A stretch of DNA of 64,000 bases from assembly GCA_023101885.1 (NCBI GenBank), contig JALPQD010000004.1, positions 12,793,688 through 12,857,687 of the forward strand. The letters are read 5' to 3'. This DNA is from Typhlomys cinereus (Eukaryota; Chordata; Mammalia; Rodentia; Platacanthomyidae). The position numbers and the translations under genes were made by a program. Below are positions 1 to 10,969 of the stretch, one piece after another. Below the pieces are notes generated by a model that saw only the letters and a program-made list of their open reading frames with translations, ran no database searches and was not told where the DNA came from. Position 1 is the stretch's first letter. Every line of letters starts with the position of its first letter.

Positions 1-185
1 CAGTGTATATAAATGTTCCTCTTTTGTCACATTTGTTGTCATCTCTGTCCTTGATGACGCTCTTTTTGACTGGAATGAGATGGAATCCTGAAGTGGTTTT
101 AATTAGCATTTTCTTGTGGCTACCGATGCTGAACACAATGTTTATTAACCATTTTTATTTCTTTTAAGAATTTTTGGTTCAGATT
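1..185 (-). mobile_element. Old L1 ORF2-region fragment, part 1
   Basis: The plus strand reads as the reverse complement of the L1 ORF2 3' region: the order of segments (dominant-allele-like tract 'ggaatgagatgg', then 'ttttaattagcattttc', then 'tttattaaccatttttattt') follows the familiar mammalian L1 layout with many substitutions. It is cut at the window edge and resumes at 548 after a younger SINE. No reading frame survives. Family assignment rests on remembered L1 sequence, not a search. Confidence 0.6.
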
Positions 186-199
186 CACTGCACATTTTT

Positions 200-533
200 T
201 TTGTTTTTTTTTTAATTTTATTATTATTATTATTTATTCAACTGTGTGCATATGTGTGTGTATGTGCACGCACGTGTGTGTCTACATGTGTGTGTGTGTG
301 TGTGTGTCTGTGTATGTGTCTGTGTATGTGTAGAACCACGGACGAATTTGCGAACCACCATGGACGCCTAAACCTCCTTCTGCCCAGGGATTCACAGGCT
401 CCGCCCTACCAGGACCAGAAGCGCAGGCCGCCCCCGCCTCCGCCTGGCGTCTATACGTGGGATCTGGGATCCGAACTCAGGACCTTCCACCTGCAAGGCG
501 GAGGCTTAACCCCTGAGCCACCTCTCCAGCCCT
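200..533 (-). mobile_element. Young tRNA-derived SINE (family A), with target-site duplication
   Basis: Read on the minus strand, the element starts with a tRNA-like head (box A-like 'tggctcaggggttaag', box B-like 'ggtcctgagttcggatcc'), continues through a GC-rich body and ends in a CA/TG tract (258-332 on the plus strand) and an A-rich tail. It is flanked by the perfect 14-bp direct repeat 'cactgcacattttt' at 186-199 and 534-547, proving insertion by target-primed reverse transcription into the older L1. The other five copies are at 20403, 34845, 51640, 59881 and 61689. The 112-residue open frame across it is incidental. Confidence 0.9.
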
Positions 534-547
534 CACTGCACATTTTT

Positions 548-790
548 GATTGGGCTGTTTGTTTTCCTACTTTCGTACTTTATGTATTCTAGATAATAAT
601 CAGATAGCAAAATTTTCTCCTGTCCTGTAGGTTCTCTCGTCACTCAGTCGACTGTTCCCTTTGCTGTACAGAGCGGCTCCTTAGTTTCGTGAGGTCTGAT
701 TTGTCAATTACTGCATTATTTCCTCAATGATTGGGGCTCTGTGTACAAGTCTTTATGATTGTTTCAATTCTCATTAGTTTCAAAAACACA
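548..790 (-). mobile_element. Old L1 ORF2-region fragment, part 2
   Basis: This continues the element at 1-185 beyond the SINE. The plus strand shows 'ttttgattgggctgtttg' and, further on, 'gtctgatttgtcaattac', both typical of the reverse complement of L1 ORF2. Several indels and stops show it is an inactive relic. Confidence 0.6.
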
Positions 791-1685
791 TAAAACAATT
801 ACACCTTGCTTAGTAGGGCATTTCAATCAAATGTAGAAAACCACAGGTTTTTCTGTATTTAGAATACATGTAGAAAGAGACCATATCAAAGCTCAAGATT
901 ATTTACCTCTGGAGAAAAAAGTGTATCTATAAGGGTGAAATATAGAATCCTGAGTTTGTAGCAATATTATATTTTTTAAAATGGATGTGTTTGAGTTTAC
1001 TTTGTTAGTGTTTATATGTGCCAGTGTGTTTTATATGTCCTTTGGTAGTTGTAATGTATAAGTTGAAATACTTTAAAATAAATAATAGGATTTGATCTAA
1101 TGATAAAAGTAGGCAAGTTAGGGAATACATGCATGTTGAGATGATATTCTCAACAATTATATAACATTAAGAAAAAAATTAAATTTGTATTCATAACACT
1201 GCTACAGAAGAAATAGCATCTATATAGATGATATTCAGCCCATTTGAAATGAACGTTGAATTCTGAAATATGGGATACTATAAGTGTTCATTTATCACAA
1301 ATAGGTTGAAAAAAGAACATTACTTAGTTAAGGGGCCAGCAATGCACACAGAGTTGTTAAGACGGGAGCAATGAAAGGTTGATAGACAGCCCTAACATGT
1401 ACTCTGGAGGAAATGAAAGCACACTAGTTTGTGGTGCTAGTTCATCTACCAAGTCATCCTTTGTGAAAAATGCAGAATTATTCTTCCATTCTGAATGGCA
1501 TCAGTTATGTGGATGCCCTTTTCTGTGCTAATATTCTGAATTCCAATTATGTCTATGAAGTCATTTTTGACATGTAAGGCAATATTTTTAGAGGTTGCAA
1601 AGTATCGAGGGTGGACATCTTTGAAGACTGTTATTCTCTGTACTGTATGAATCGTTTTTCAGGTGTAACATGGGAAACAAAAGCT
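791..1685. other. Unannotated AT-rich DNA
   Basis: No open frame with coding character, recognisable repeat or motif array is seen. It may include further degraded L1 at its left end. Confidence 0.5.
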
Positions 1686-1870
1686 ATTTGTCTCTCTTGT
1701 TTCTTGACTACAGACAGTATGTCTAGCTGCCTTGTACTCCTGTGGCCGTGACCTCGCTGCCATAATGGACTACGTCCTCAAACTGCAAGTCCAGATAACC
1801 CCCTTCTTCCTTAATGTGTTTTTGTCAGGTATTTTGTCACAGTGACAAGACAAATGAGAAATACATTCTT
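1686..1870 (+). mobile_element. ERVL-MaLR LTR, 3' part
   Basis: The segment has the conserved 3' signature of MaLR-type LTRs: 'gctgccataatggact', then a 'cctcaaactg' stretch, a degenerate poly(A)-signal region, and an end resembling 'tattttgtcacagtgacaag'. The LTR is truncated at its 5' side and has no internal retroviral coding region nearby. It is a non-coding remnant. Confidence 0.65.
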
Positions 1871-3194
1871 ACTCTGCAGTGCTATTCTCCACTGTGCTAC
1901 AGATCCCCTGTCACCATCATTTCCTCAGTGATTCAGCCATTGCAAATGGTCCTCACAGCTCTGCCACAAATAGCAACCCACACCTTTCTCTTCACTCACC
2001 AAAGCTCAGCAGAGACTGGGCTATAAGATGAGGAAATAGCGACAATGCTCGGGGGCATGAACTTGAGCTAGGATATTTGTGATGCTAGTTTGCAGAGCCC
2101 TTTGCCCTTTTCTCTACTGAGCATAACTCTTCTACTACTCTGTTACTAGAACCAAGCTACCAATGGCCAATGTGCTTGATGACTCCTTATACCTGCTTCC
2201 GGTATTCAGGCATCTGCTGTCCTAGCCATCCTGTCCTGAGGAGACACTCACATCAAGGGAGTATAGCTACTTCTTAGTGCCCACTCCAGCACAAGACCCT
2301 CCCATGGAGGACAGTGTTGACAATATGGTTTCCAGAGTGCAAGCATTAGGAAGATGCCTTTAAGCCAGCAGGTTTTTTTTTTTACTGCTGCTAACATTTC
2401 AGAAACTCAAAACTTGGATCTGAAAGCGCTCCCTTGCTTAACTTCTGCATTATTTTTTCATAATAATTTCATGTTGAAGGGGCTGTGTAATCTCCTAGGC
2501 CAGCCCTTCTCTGTATAACAAAACACCCCCCCTTACCAAAACTGAGTCAGAGAAGAAACGTGCACATCACATGGCATATTAACAATAGATGCACAATCGC
2601 AAAAATGTGGTTTTCTGATTTCTAAAAATCTTTCTCTTATTCGTAATATAATTTTTAAAATTCAGCATTCTTATGTGGTATATTTTATGGCTAAATATGA
2701 CTAAAAATCCATGTCATTCTTTATACATCTGTGGATTTTTCTTGTTAAAACTAAATCTCTAATGCTGTCTCACTAAGACTTTAAAATAGAGACACAAATC
2801 TACAGCTGCAAAATAAAAAAAGAATGCAAATATGTTTAAAAAAAGAAATCTATTTTGCAATTTTGCTTCATTTTCAGTTTTGAGTTGTTGAAAAGAAATA
2901 GAATATTATGACAAAGGGATAGATTATGCCTTTTGAAAATAATATTATTTTCCAACAATAAATGTATTACATAATTATTCTAGAAAATTCAGAAAATTGT
3001 ATTTTTTGCTTGTCTCAATTGACACCATACATTCAAATGTTTTAGAAGAATCTATCATTCCTTCCAATTTGATTTACATAGTAGTTTTTTTGGGGGGGAG
3101 GGGCATTTCTTTCCTAAAACACATATTGGGCCTCAAAGTAGGAAAATGAATTAGCCCATTTGGTGGAGAATTTAATATGTTTCTTATGGAAAAT
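1871..3194. other. Unannotated AT-rich DNA
   Basis: The stretch holds short T, A, C and G homopolymers (a run of T near 2371, of C near 2525, of G near 3092) but no supported gene, tandem array or recognised transposon. Confidence 0.5.
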
Positions 3195-3199
3195 AAAAT

Positions 3200-3531
3200 C
3201 AAAGGTTGGAAGTTGGGCAATGGTTAAATCCCTTGCCTCACAAATACAAAGACATGAATTTAAATCCCCAGATTCCAAGGGAAAATGCCTGGCAATGTGG
3301 TAACCCACCTGTTATCCTAACCCTGAAAGGCAGAATCTGGAAATCTTCAGATCAAATGACTAGCCAGACTATCCCTAATGGCATGCCCTGGGTTTAATTA
3401 GAAACTTAGGTTCACAACAATAAGATGGAAGAGTAATCAAGGAAGATTCTTGATTTTGCTCTTGGGCCTCCACAGGCACACAGGCAAGTGTCCTCCTAGA
3501 CATACATCTGCATACACATACCCTTCCACAT

Positions 3532-3580
<49 letters not shown>

Positions 3581-3603
3581 TGCACGCGAAAGAAAAAAAT
3601 AAA
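3200..3603 (+). mobile_element. Older SINE (family B) with CA tail
   Basis: A diverged tRNA-like head ('gggcaatggttaaatccc', 'gacatgaatttaaatccc') is followed by a body shared with the copies at 16187 and 48835, including 'ccagactatccctaatggc' and 'cacaacaataagatggaag'. A (CA)n tract at about 3534-3577 and an A-rich end close it. It is clearly more diverged than family A. Open frames inside are not genes. Confidence 0.75.
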
Positions 3604-3904
3604 GCTTGGGGAGTGGTGCCAGAGATACAGATTTCTAACAACTTGTGATTCAGTGACTATTCAAGCCATTGCAATATCAATTTCTTAGACCACTAAAACT
3701 TCTGCACATCTTGGAAGGGAAAAATAAGACTTTCTTTGACCTAGTAATGTCTTTTGTCTCATCAGATAGTCTAGTGAGTGTCTCAAATGCAATTGTCCCT
3801 CCTTCTCTCCAATTTTACTTTCTGCGCCCAGTTCCCCATGATTTACTTCAGACCTAAATTGATAAATGAAAAATCAGAGCTAATCATACATTTTAAATAA
3901 CTTA
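3604..3904. other. Unannotated spacer
   Basis: Unique-looking DNA between two SINEs; nothing further is recognised. Confidence 0.4.
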
Positions 3905-3966
3905 AAATTTTTTTGCATGCATATGTGTGCGTGCGTGCGTGCGTGTGTATGCCTGTGTGTGTGTGT

Positions 3967-4000
<34 letters not shown>

Positions 4001-4144
4001 CAGAGGCACTATGTGTCCCTGTGGAAGACCAAGGGTAACTTGGGGAATCATCCTGGATTGCTTTTACCCTCCTTTTAGTTTCTGTCTGTGATTTCCCAGC
4101 TCTGACCACCAGATTTGGAAGTGCAGGTATAGCAGTTCGCCTGC
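3905..4144 (-). mobile_element. SINE (family C), tail and body, interrupted
   Basis: The plus strand begins with an A/T-rich tail and a (TG)n tract (about 3953-4001), then 'ggaatcatcctggattgctt' and 'tttggaagtgcagg', hallmarks shared with copies at 34089, 46162, 49319, 55752 and 59413. The element stops at about 4144, where the repeat at 4145-4556 begins. A short middle piece ('gcaggccttggccatttcc') resumes at 4557-4590 and the tRNA-like head lies at 5641-5731. Confidence 0.65.
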
Positions 4145-4556
4145 ATGATTGCTGATAAATGACCATCAAACAGCTTAAGGGAAGAAGGGGTTTATTTCCT
4201 TACACAGTCCGTTTACAATTCCCAGTCCAGCTTGACGGGAGAGCATGCACCGACCAACACCAGGGCTGAGGGAACTGGCCACACCATCACCACATAAGGG
4301 CTGAAAGCGGACAATCCTTACTTGCCAGCATGTCTGGCCAAGTATACAGAAGGATGCTGCCTTCCTTATCTAGCTCTCTGCATTTTATTCACCTGTTAAA
4401 GGCTTAGTCCCACCCACCATAGGTTGGACCTTTCCTGTCAGCTAGACAATCTCCTGCAGGTTTGCTCTGTACTTAACCCAACCACTAATTCTTCACAAAT
4501 GTACCTAGAGCTCAAACCCTCAACCATCAACTTGACACCTGTGCCTAACTATGACA
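4145..4556 (+). repeat. Unclassified ~400-bp dispersed repeat (family X), copy 1
   Basis: This copy shares ordered blocks with those at 27991-28366, 29719-30101 (reverse) and 37029-37450: 'gctgataaatgacc' near the start, 'tgtctggccaag', 'cccacccaccat', 'ctagagctcaaaccctcaac' and 'caacttgacacctgt' near the end. It carries no coding capacity and no obvious long terminal inverted repeat. Short near-matches flank some copies (about 8 bp), which would fit a hAT-type DNA transposon, but a solo LTR is not excluded. I cannot assign a database name. Confidence 0.7.
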
Positions 4557-4591
4557 GCAGGCCTTGGCCATTTCCACCTGGTGGCTTTTCC

Positions 4592-5640
4592 CCTCTACTT
4601 TTACAAGCATATTGAGCATTCATCCCTGCTTCCTTCCCTCCCCCTTCCCTCCCATTCTCTTCCCTTCCTTTCACCAACCCCTCCTCCCTCCCACCCTCCA
4701 GTCTGTATTCTTCTATGCACCCCAGGGTTCTCTCTGGCTTATCTACTCTTGTGTGTGGGGGGTCAGCCTCTCTTCAGACTACCCCACTGATATGGGCATT
4801 TCCCTTTACTCATTCAGCTTTAGACCCAAAGGTTTCTACTGTATGTTCTTATCTTTCTTGAGTTTCTAGGTAGTCTATGGGAGTATGATGCAGTCAGTTA
4901 TGCCACTCTGGGAAGGACAAATCTCAATGCAGCGAGTTCCTGGATGCAACAGTCCTGCCTTGAGTGGAATGTCTTCTCTAACAGTAAACCTTCCCACCTT
5001 TAAGTGCTTACAATCTCACCACCCCCTTCTGCGAGGTTCCCAAAGCCTTAGAAATGGGAAGAGATTGGGTTGGCCTGATTCTGGGTAAGTCTTGCTGAGT
5101 TGTTGATACTCTGCATTATGGTTGGCCATTGCTGTCCACTTCACTGCTCTTCTATTGCACTAGGCTTCATTCTGTTAAGGTATTGAGTTCCTCTACCTCT
5201 ATTGTAGAAGAGGACTTCTAGGCTGAATGTTAAATGTTCTTCCAATCCATGGGTACAATAATGACTATTTACAGAGCAGTTTGATGTACTGTCTTCCTAC
5301 CTATAGGTTCATTGGCTGTTTTCCCTATTGATCTATTTCCTTCCCTTTTTTATGGTTCTTGTTCTAGTTTACAGTAACAAGATGTATGTACCATTCTGAC
5401 AAGCAGGTCTTTAGTCCATTCAGAAAGCTGTTGGTTGTCTGCTTGATACTCATGCCACTATGATACTGGTGATCACCTGTTGCCATGGTGATTTATATTG
5501 CAACGTACAGCTCTAGTGCTGTTGATGGGGCTTGTGGTTGCTTCTCTCCCCCATACCTTCTACACTATTCCTTGGTACTATGTATGGTATCCAGCAAGGA
5601 GAAAGTCCTCAGGCAAGTTTTAGTTGATGTATTTTGACAC
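4592..5640 (-). mobile_element. Older L1 3' UTR
   Basis: On the plus strand a C/T-rich tract (4620-4720, the complement of the L1 polypurine tract) is followed by 'gaagagattgggttggcctg' and 'atactctgcattatggttgg', which align by eye with corresponding stretches of the L1 3' UTRs at 39.8-40.6 and 42.6-43.6 kb. It is more diverged than those. A small relic of the same 3' UTR segment recurs at 49672-49735. Confidence 0.6.
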
Positions 5641-5731
5641 TTTGCATTTTTATGTGAGACCTGGGATCAGAATTCAGGACCTTCTGCTTGTGAGGCGTAG
5701 TCTTAACCCCTGAGTCATCTCTCCAGCCCTA
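5641..5731 (-). mobile_element. SINE (family C) tRNA-like head
   Basis: The plus strand contains 'aattcaggaccttctgcttg' and ends at 'catctctccagccct', the reverse complement of the tRNA-derived SINE head with B box then A box. It is probably the missing head of the SINE whose tail lies at 3905-4144, the gap being filled by two later insertions. Confidence 0.7.
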
Positions 5732-8030
5732 AATAACTTTGACTACTGTGTACAGTAGTGGTTATAATCATTAGTCATTATTAGTATCCTATTACTAATT
5801 CATAAGTCTTTTTTATTACAGGTATCTGTGCATATAGAAAGATACATAGGGTTCAGTTTAATCTGTAGTTTCAGGAAATTCCTGGAGACTTGGAACACAT
5901 CACCCATACAGAAAGGGGATCTAACTCTGTCTATTTTGTATCAACCAGCTGTTTTCTCCTTATCTCCAGGTTCCAAATAATTTTATCACTCCATCATACT
6001 AGATTGCATATGGAAAAATTTATTATTTGTACTGATATAGTTTACTATCTTTTTTTTCAGTTCAGATTAATTTCATTTCATAAGCATACCAAATGTACAA
6101 ACTACCATATAAATTTGCTATAAGAATTTTAACTATCTTTTTCAGCATCAGATATTTGGTTCTTCATTAGTGTTGAATCTACATGAAACTGATGATCTTT
6201 ATTGTCTTTGTAATTATTTTGTTGCTAAATCTTGGACTTTTATAGTAAGGATTAATTATAGTCATATATCTATTTTTAACTGCTAAATTGATCAATGGCT
6301 GAATAGTTCAAGAGGATTCTGTGGGAACTTAAAATTTATAAGATTCAATTTCCTTGGAATGTTTCTCTTCAGTGGTCTATGGCTTAGATTCCAGTCACAA
6401 ATCCACCAAACTAAGAGTAGGTCATGGATTTTCATTGCAAAACTAACCTGGCTCTCATAGCTAGATACTAAATGTAGGGAGGGAACAAATATTTGATATG
6501 AAAAATTATCAGACTATATCAACATGTTTTTTGGTTTAGAAAAAAGATTCAGAAAAAAACAGAACTAAAGCAACTGCATAGAAGAGGTAGACCAGTATAT
6601 ATTGAACTGTTATATTTAAGAAGAATAACCTTATTTTTACTTGATGTTTATGTCCTACTAGTGGTTGCTACCACTATATTAAAAAAATACCTTGGGGAAC
6701 TAAATAAATACCTGTCTTCAGGTCCAGACTCAGAGATTCTTGTTTATTTGGTCTGAGGCCTGGCCAGGGCTTCAGGATTTTTAAAGCTCCCCAGGTACCT
6801 CTAGTGTGTGGGTAAGCATGAGGATCACTCCGTCTAGCTACTAAGACTCAACTGTATTTTCCTCCTTTCAATAGCGGCACTGTGTGAAATTAGAAGGACC
6901 AGTTCTTGGGGAATGTGGGATGTATGAATCATAATTAGGCCCTCTAAGTGTCAACCACAGCCTGAGCAGAGAACACCTGTGGAGCAGGGAATTAAAAATG
7001 AATGATGCCCTTTGTACCATAATGATAATACATTCTGCTCTCTGGGAAGCTATTAAAATATTCCCCTTAAGATTCTTTTTCAGGCCTATTTTAGAGTGCC
7101 ACAACAGAAAGTAATGCAGGGTATTCAAGAAGGCTCTGTGTACTTAACCCGGCAGAGGTTTCTCCAAAACATTTTGTTATTTTATTTATGTGTGCATCAT
7201 GCAGTGAAAGGGAGAAAGAAGTGGGGTTTGCCTGAAAGAAAAGCAGAAACAGTCTTCACATTTGCATTACATTACAAGTTTGACTTGGCCTGACTACATG
7301 TTATTACACTTTTCAAAATGTGAGGTCTGCTTGATGCATAAATTTCACAAAAACCTAATCTCATTTAAATGATAATATATGTCTTTAGAATATCATTCTC
7401 AGTCTTGTTCTTTTGAACATCCAGAGCTCATGAGTGTGGTGATCCTTTTGTTTTCAAAGGAAACTCCACCTTCACATTCTCCCCACAGGGGTTAGAAGCC
7501 TAAGAAGAGGAAAGAGTTCTATAGTGTTTTGCTACTTAATGAAGAAAAAAATTCCTCTGTATATAATATTAGATAATTGAATTAAGACTCCAGAAGGAAA
7601 AGATTTGCCATTTCATACTCCTATAGTTTTTCCTTAACACCATGAAATTAAAGACTTGCCAGCATGAAGCTGTGTATTGCTGATCACTTTCAAATAAGCA
7701 GTATGGTATATGATCTCCTTTATGTGTTTTTATAGCACATACTGTGCAAGATAATTGACTCCGTGACAGATGTCTGTATTTCAGAGGAAAATTTATTGGT
7801 GACAGAACAAACATGTATTACTTTAGCATAGGGCTATTCATTATATGGCCCACAAGGTGCTTTTGATGACTTGTGAATGGAAATTAATATTTTCTCTTGT
7901 CATTCTAAATTCGTATAAGCAAGATTGACCATTCAATACAACCAATCAGTGGCTTGTTCTTCCATTTCAATGTAACTTTCCATTCTTAATCAAGGCTGGG
8001 TACTCTTAGATCACATGTCTAGTTTTGTCA
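5732..8030. other. Unannotated AT-rich DNA
   Basis: About 2.3 kb of largely unique sequence. Open frames of 60-90 codons are present on both strands but show no recognised motif, no splice-site framing and ordinary stop density for this composition. Confidence 0.5.
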
Positions 8031-8066
8031 AATGAGAAAATATTTGCTTTTCTTTCTTTTTGCAGT

Positions 8067-8184
8067 AAAGCCCACAGATGTGCACAATGAAAAACCTATA
8101 GATGTGCACAATGAAAAGCCTATAGATGTGCACAATGAAAAGCCTATAGATGTGCACAATGAAAAGCCTATAGATGTGCACAGT
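8067..8184. repeat. 24-bp minisatellite, five units
   Basis: Five tandem copies of a 24-bp unit ('cctatagatgtgcacaatga' plus 4 bases) differ at only a few positions; the first and last units are the most diverged. The period is a multiple of three, so several frames stay open on both strands (about 66-100 codons), producing an 8-residue repeat if read. A pyrimidine tract ending in 'tttttgcag' sits directly upstream (8048-8065). Confidence 0.9.
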
Positions 8185-8719
8185 GCCCAAGCTGTCCAGA
8201 GTGAGCTCTGTGCACCAGACCCTTTCATGTAATGAAATAGCTATTAGGAAGATCTGAAAACAAGGAGTATAGGGAAGACTATTCATGTATCCATCCTTGC
8301 TCACTAATGCCACTCCCTGAAGAGTGGCTAAGATGGAGGAGACCTGATTTGGTAGTTTGGCAGACTTAGCAAACTGGCAAGTGAGGAGGTTTGACCCTCT
8401 CTCAGTAATTCCTCTGCTTCTGTTGGTCTGATCTCTCCTGCCAATCTGTAACCAGAATCATAAACAAGTACAAAATGCCTTGTTCTAAAGAAGAATGCTA
8501 CTCTTTGGAGACAAGAACAAGCATAGCATCTGATGTTCCTAAGAGTTTCATATGAAATGGATTGGCTTGAGAACTGGGTGAACAGGAAGTACATGGGGTA
8601 GATTGAAACCAAGGGGTTTGCAGAAGAATGGTCATCTACCTCTACTCTCAAACTGTGCAAACAAGGATGTTCTTATTCTTAGCTGCAGGGATGCTCTTCT
8701 AGGCAAAAAAAAAAACAAA

Positions 8720-8755
<36 letters not shown>

Positions 8756-8984
8756 CAAACAAACAAAAAACACTCCATTTTTAGTACTATGGACTGATTG
8801 CATATTTTCTCCTTAAGTCTATACATACCAGTAAGAAAAATTAAATTGATGGGTTATCATATTCTTAATATGATCCCTTCTTTTAAGAGGAAGAAGAGAA
8901 ACTTGTATAGGCTGGCCTCTTGAACATTTTTGGTGGGGTAGCCTCCTAAACATTGTAGGAAATAAGGGAAAGAAATGAGATTTT
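8185..8984. other. Unannotated DNA with an A/C-rich tract
   Basis: The stretch is mostly unique. An A-rich (AAAAC)n-like tract at 8703-8771 is probably the decayed tail of a retroposon, but its body is not recognised. Confidence 0.5.
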
Positions 8985-9464
8985 AAAATTTAGTGATTTA
9001 GAGCAATGATACGCAAGATACTCCACACAAGTTAGGGCCTCAGTAGCCATAATTGGACTTTGCATGACCTGCGCAATGATTGACATGTCAATGACCCCCC
9101 AAAGTCTAGCATAGATCACAGGCACTAGGATCCTTAAAGGCAAGGGGTTAACAGTCCTAACAGTGTTCCCATCCCAAAGGGGAGCCCAAGAAAGGGCTCT
9201 GGGCAATGCCACTGAGTCCTTACCCCTCACTAGAGTGGAGGATTCAGAGGGAAGTTTAGCATTCACACAAAAGGATGCTCCACGGAATGGGAGGGGGAAA
9301 GGGAGGGGGACTGGGAGAAAAGGAGGGAGGGGGATAAAAGGAAGGGGGAAAAGGAGGGAAGGTTCAAGAGGGACTGAGGAGTGGTGGAGGAAGGGGACTG
9401 GGGAACCTATTAAGCTTGTATGATTGGGAAAAAAATAAATATAATGAAAAAATTTAGTGATTTA
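8985..9464 (+). mobile_element. 5'-truncated L1 3' end with perfect target-site duplication
   Basis: The insert (9001-9448) matches, in reverse orientation, the L1 3' UTRs at 39.8 and 42.6 kb: shared landmarks include 'tactccacacaagttaggg', the region around 'gtctagcatagatcac', a strong G-rich polypurine tract (about 9286-9410) and a terminal A-rich tail. The 16-bp direct repeat 'aaaatttagtgattta' flanks it at 8985-9000 and 9449-9464. Only 3' UTR is present; ORF2 is absent. Confidence 0.9.
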
Positions 9465-9524
9465 GTTGGATGCAGTGTTTTGGTAAGTAAAATGCAAAAT
9501 GCAGGCACAAAAGACTGGCTTTCT

Positions 9525-9554
9525 TTTTCTTTTTTTCAGTGTGCATGTGCATGC

Positions 9555-9630
<76 letters not shown>

Positions 9631-9735
9631 CAGGGCAGCTTTCAGTTGGTTCTCTCCTTCTACCATGTGTGGTCCAGGGGTCACAGTCAGGGTTTGAACA
9701 TGCCCTTTTATCTGCTGAGCCATCAGGGAAGGCTT
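9525..9735 (-). mobile_element. B3-like SINE with (TG)n(GA)n tract
   Basis: Read on the plus strand, a (TG)n tract (9553-9578) passes straight into (GA)n (9579-9627), followed by 'tctctccttctaccatgtg' and 'tgctgagccatcagggaa', matching the reverse complement of rodent B3-type (B2 superfamily) SINEs. Related copies are at 26195, 38490, 45592 and 50830. Confidence 0.7.
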
Positions 9736-10891
9736 TTGTAAGACACTTCTAAATGTGGAGGCAACTTCAGATGGAGGGAGCTCTGAGAACAAGGAAAAAG
9801 GTCCCTTCTCACCCAGTGGAGGTGTTGGTGGTGCAGGGCTGCTTGCTTGCAGCTGCCTTACCCTACAGACTAACATGCCTTGCAGTTTTCAAGGCTCCCC
9901 AGCTGCACCCTGGGGGAGGCACAGCAGGGGCTCTCCACCCTCAAGTGCTGAGTACAACCAGTACCTTGAGGGTGCGATGGAAGTTGCATGTACACGTGTC
10001 CCAGTCACTCTCCCATATTTAAAAGTGTAATTCCCTCCGGACAAGAAATTCTTCTTGAATTAAAAATGGACTGAAATGAATCTTGAAAGAATAAAAATCT
10101 TTCAGCAGTCTGGAAATTGTGCTTCTCCACTAGAGGAGTACAAATTTCTTCCTCTTTTTTTTTTTTTTTTTGTTGAACAGAATGAGAATCTATGATTATG
10201 CATAAACATAGAGATCACAGGAAAGTGACCATCTCAATGACAGCTTATTTTAGGGAGGGTTCCAAGTGATTATGCCCTTTAATAACTTAGACTAGGGAGG
10301 GATTTAGGGAACGCCAGAGACTGAGGAACAGCTTTTAGGTGTGTGAGTGTAGGTCTGGGGTGGGGTGTGTGTGAATGTGTCAGATGGGAAGGGGTTAGTG
10401 AATGTACACGGGGGTGGGAAGTGGTGTGTACGAGTGTAGGTGTGGAATGAGATGGGGTGTATGAAGGGGTGCGAGTGGGAAGGGTGTGTGTGTGTGTGGG
10501 GGTGTTGGTGAGCTAACTCCATGCCTTCTTGCCTCTTATTATTGATTGACCTTCTGTTTCCAGAAAAAAATTTATTTCTGGCTAAGAGCTTGAGGTCAAT
10601 GTCCTGCTTTGGAATTTAGGTTAAGTGCATCTTGAACTGGCTGTAGTTTATCTCTTGTTTGTCCACTGATTCTGGAAATGGGTGGTTCAGATTTCCCTCT
10701 GTAAGCTGCATACGTGGTTTCCCAACTGGGAAATACATTTTCTTCTTGGTAATTCCATGGCTTGAGGGCTTTGCCTGCCTCCTCAAGGCCCTCTTCCTTC
10801 ACTTCCCAGATTCTTTCCTCCTCAATTCACCGATTGCTTCTACATCTTCAAGTGATCCTTCTTTCAATCTTCCACACCCCTGCTCCCACAG
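9736..10891. other. Unannotated DNA with a GGTGTG-rich stretch
   Basis: This interval has moderate GC. Positions 10335-10510 are rich in irregular GTGTG/GGGTG words, which explains the proline/histidine-rich minus-strand frame there. A T-run lies near 10155. No gene is supported. Confidence 0.5.
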
Positions 10892-10969
10892 AACCTGGGC
10901 AGGAGGACTATGACATAGAGGAATCAGTGCTGCCTATGGGAAGATCGAGGGCAGCTCAGGATGGGCTCT
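10892..10969 (+). other. Candidate 78-bp internal exon (weak)
   Basis: A pyrimidine-rich tract ending 'cctgctcccacag' precedes the segment, and the right edge is followed by a donor-like 'gtgagtaaa'. The 78 bases are a multiple of three, and only one of the three forward frames is open throughout (reading PGQEDYDIEES at the start). I recognise no protein family. It lies about 300 bp upstream of the CpG island, so if real it would belong to a transcript starting further left. Chance occurrence is quite possible. Confidence 0.18.

Noticed and set aside
8067..8184. Short regular repeats as a possible CRISPR array
   Set aside because: Units are directly tandem with no spacers, and the genome is mammalian; the same holds for the arrays at 37914 and 42228.
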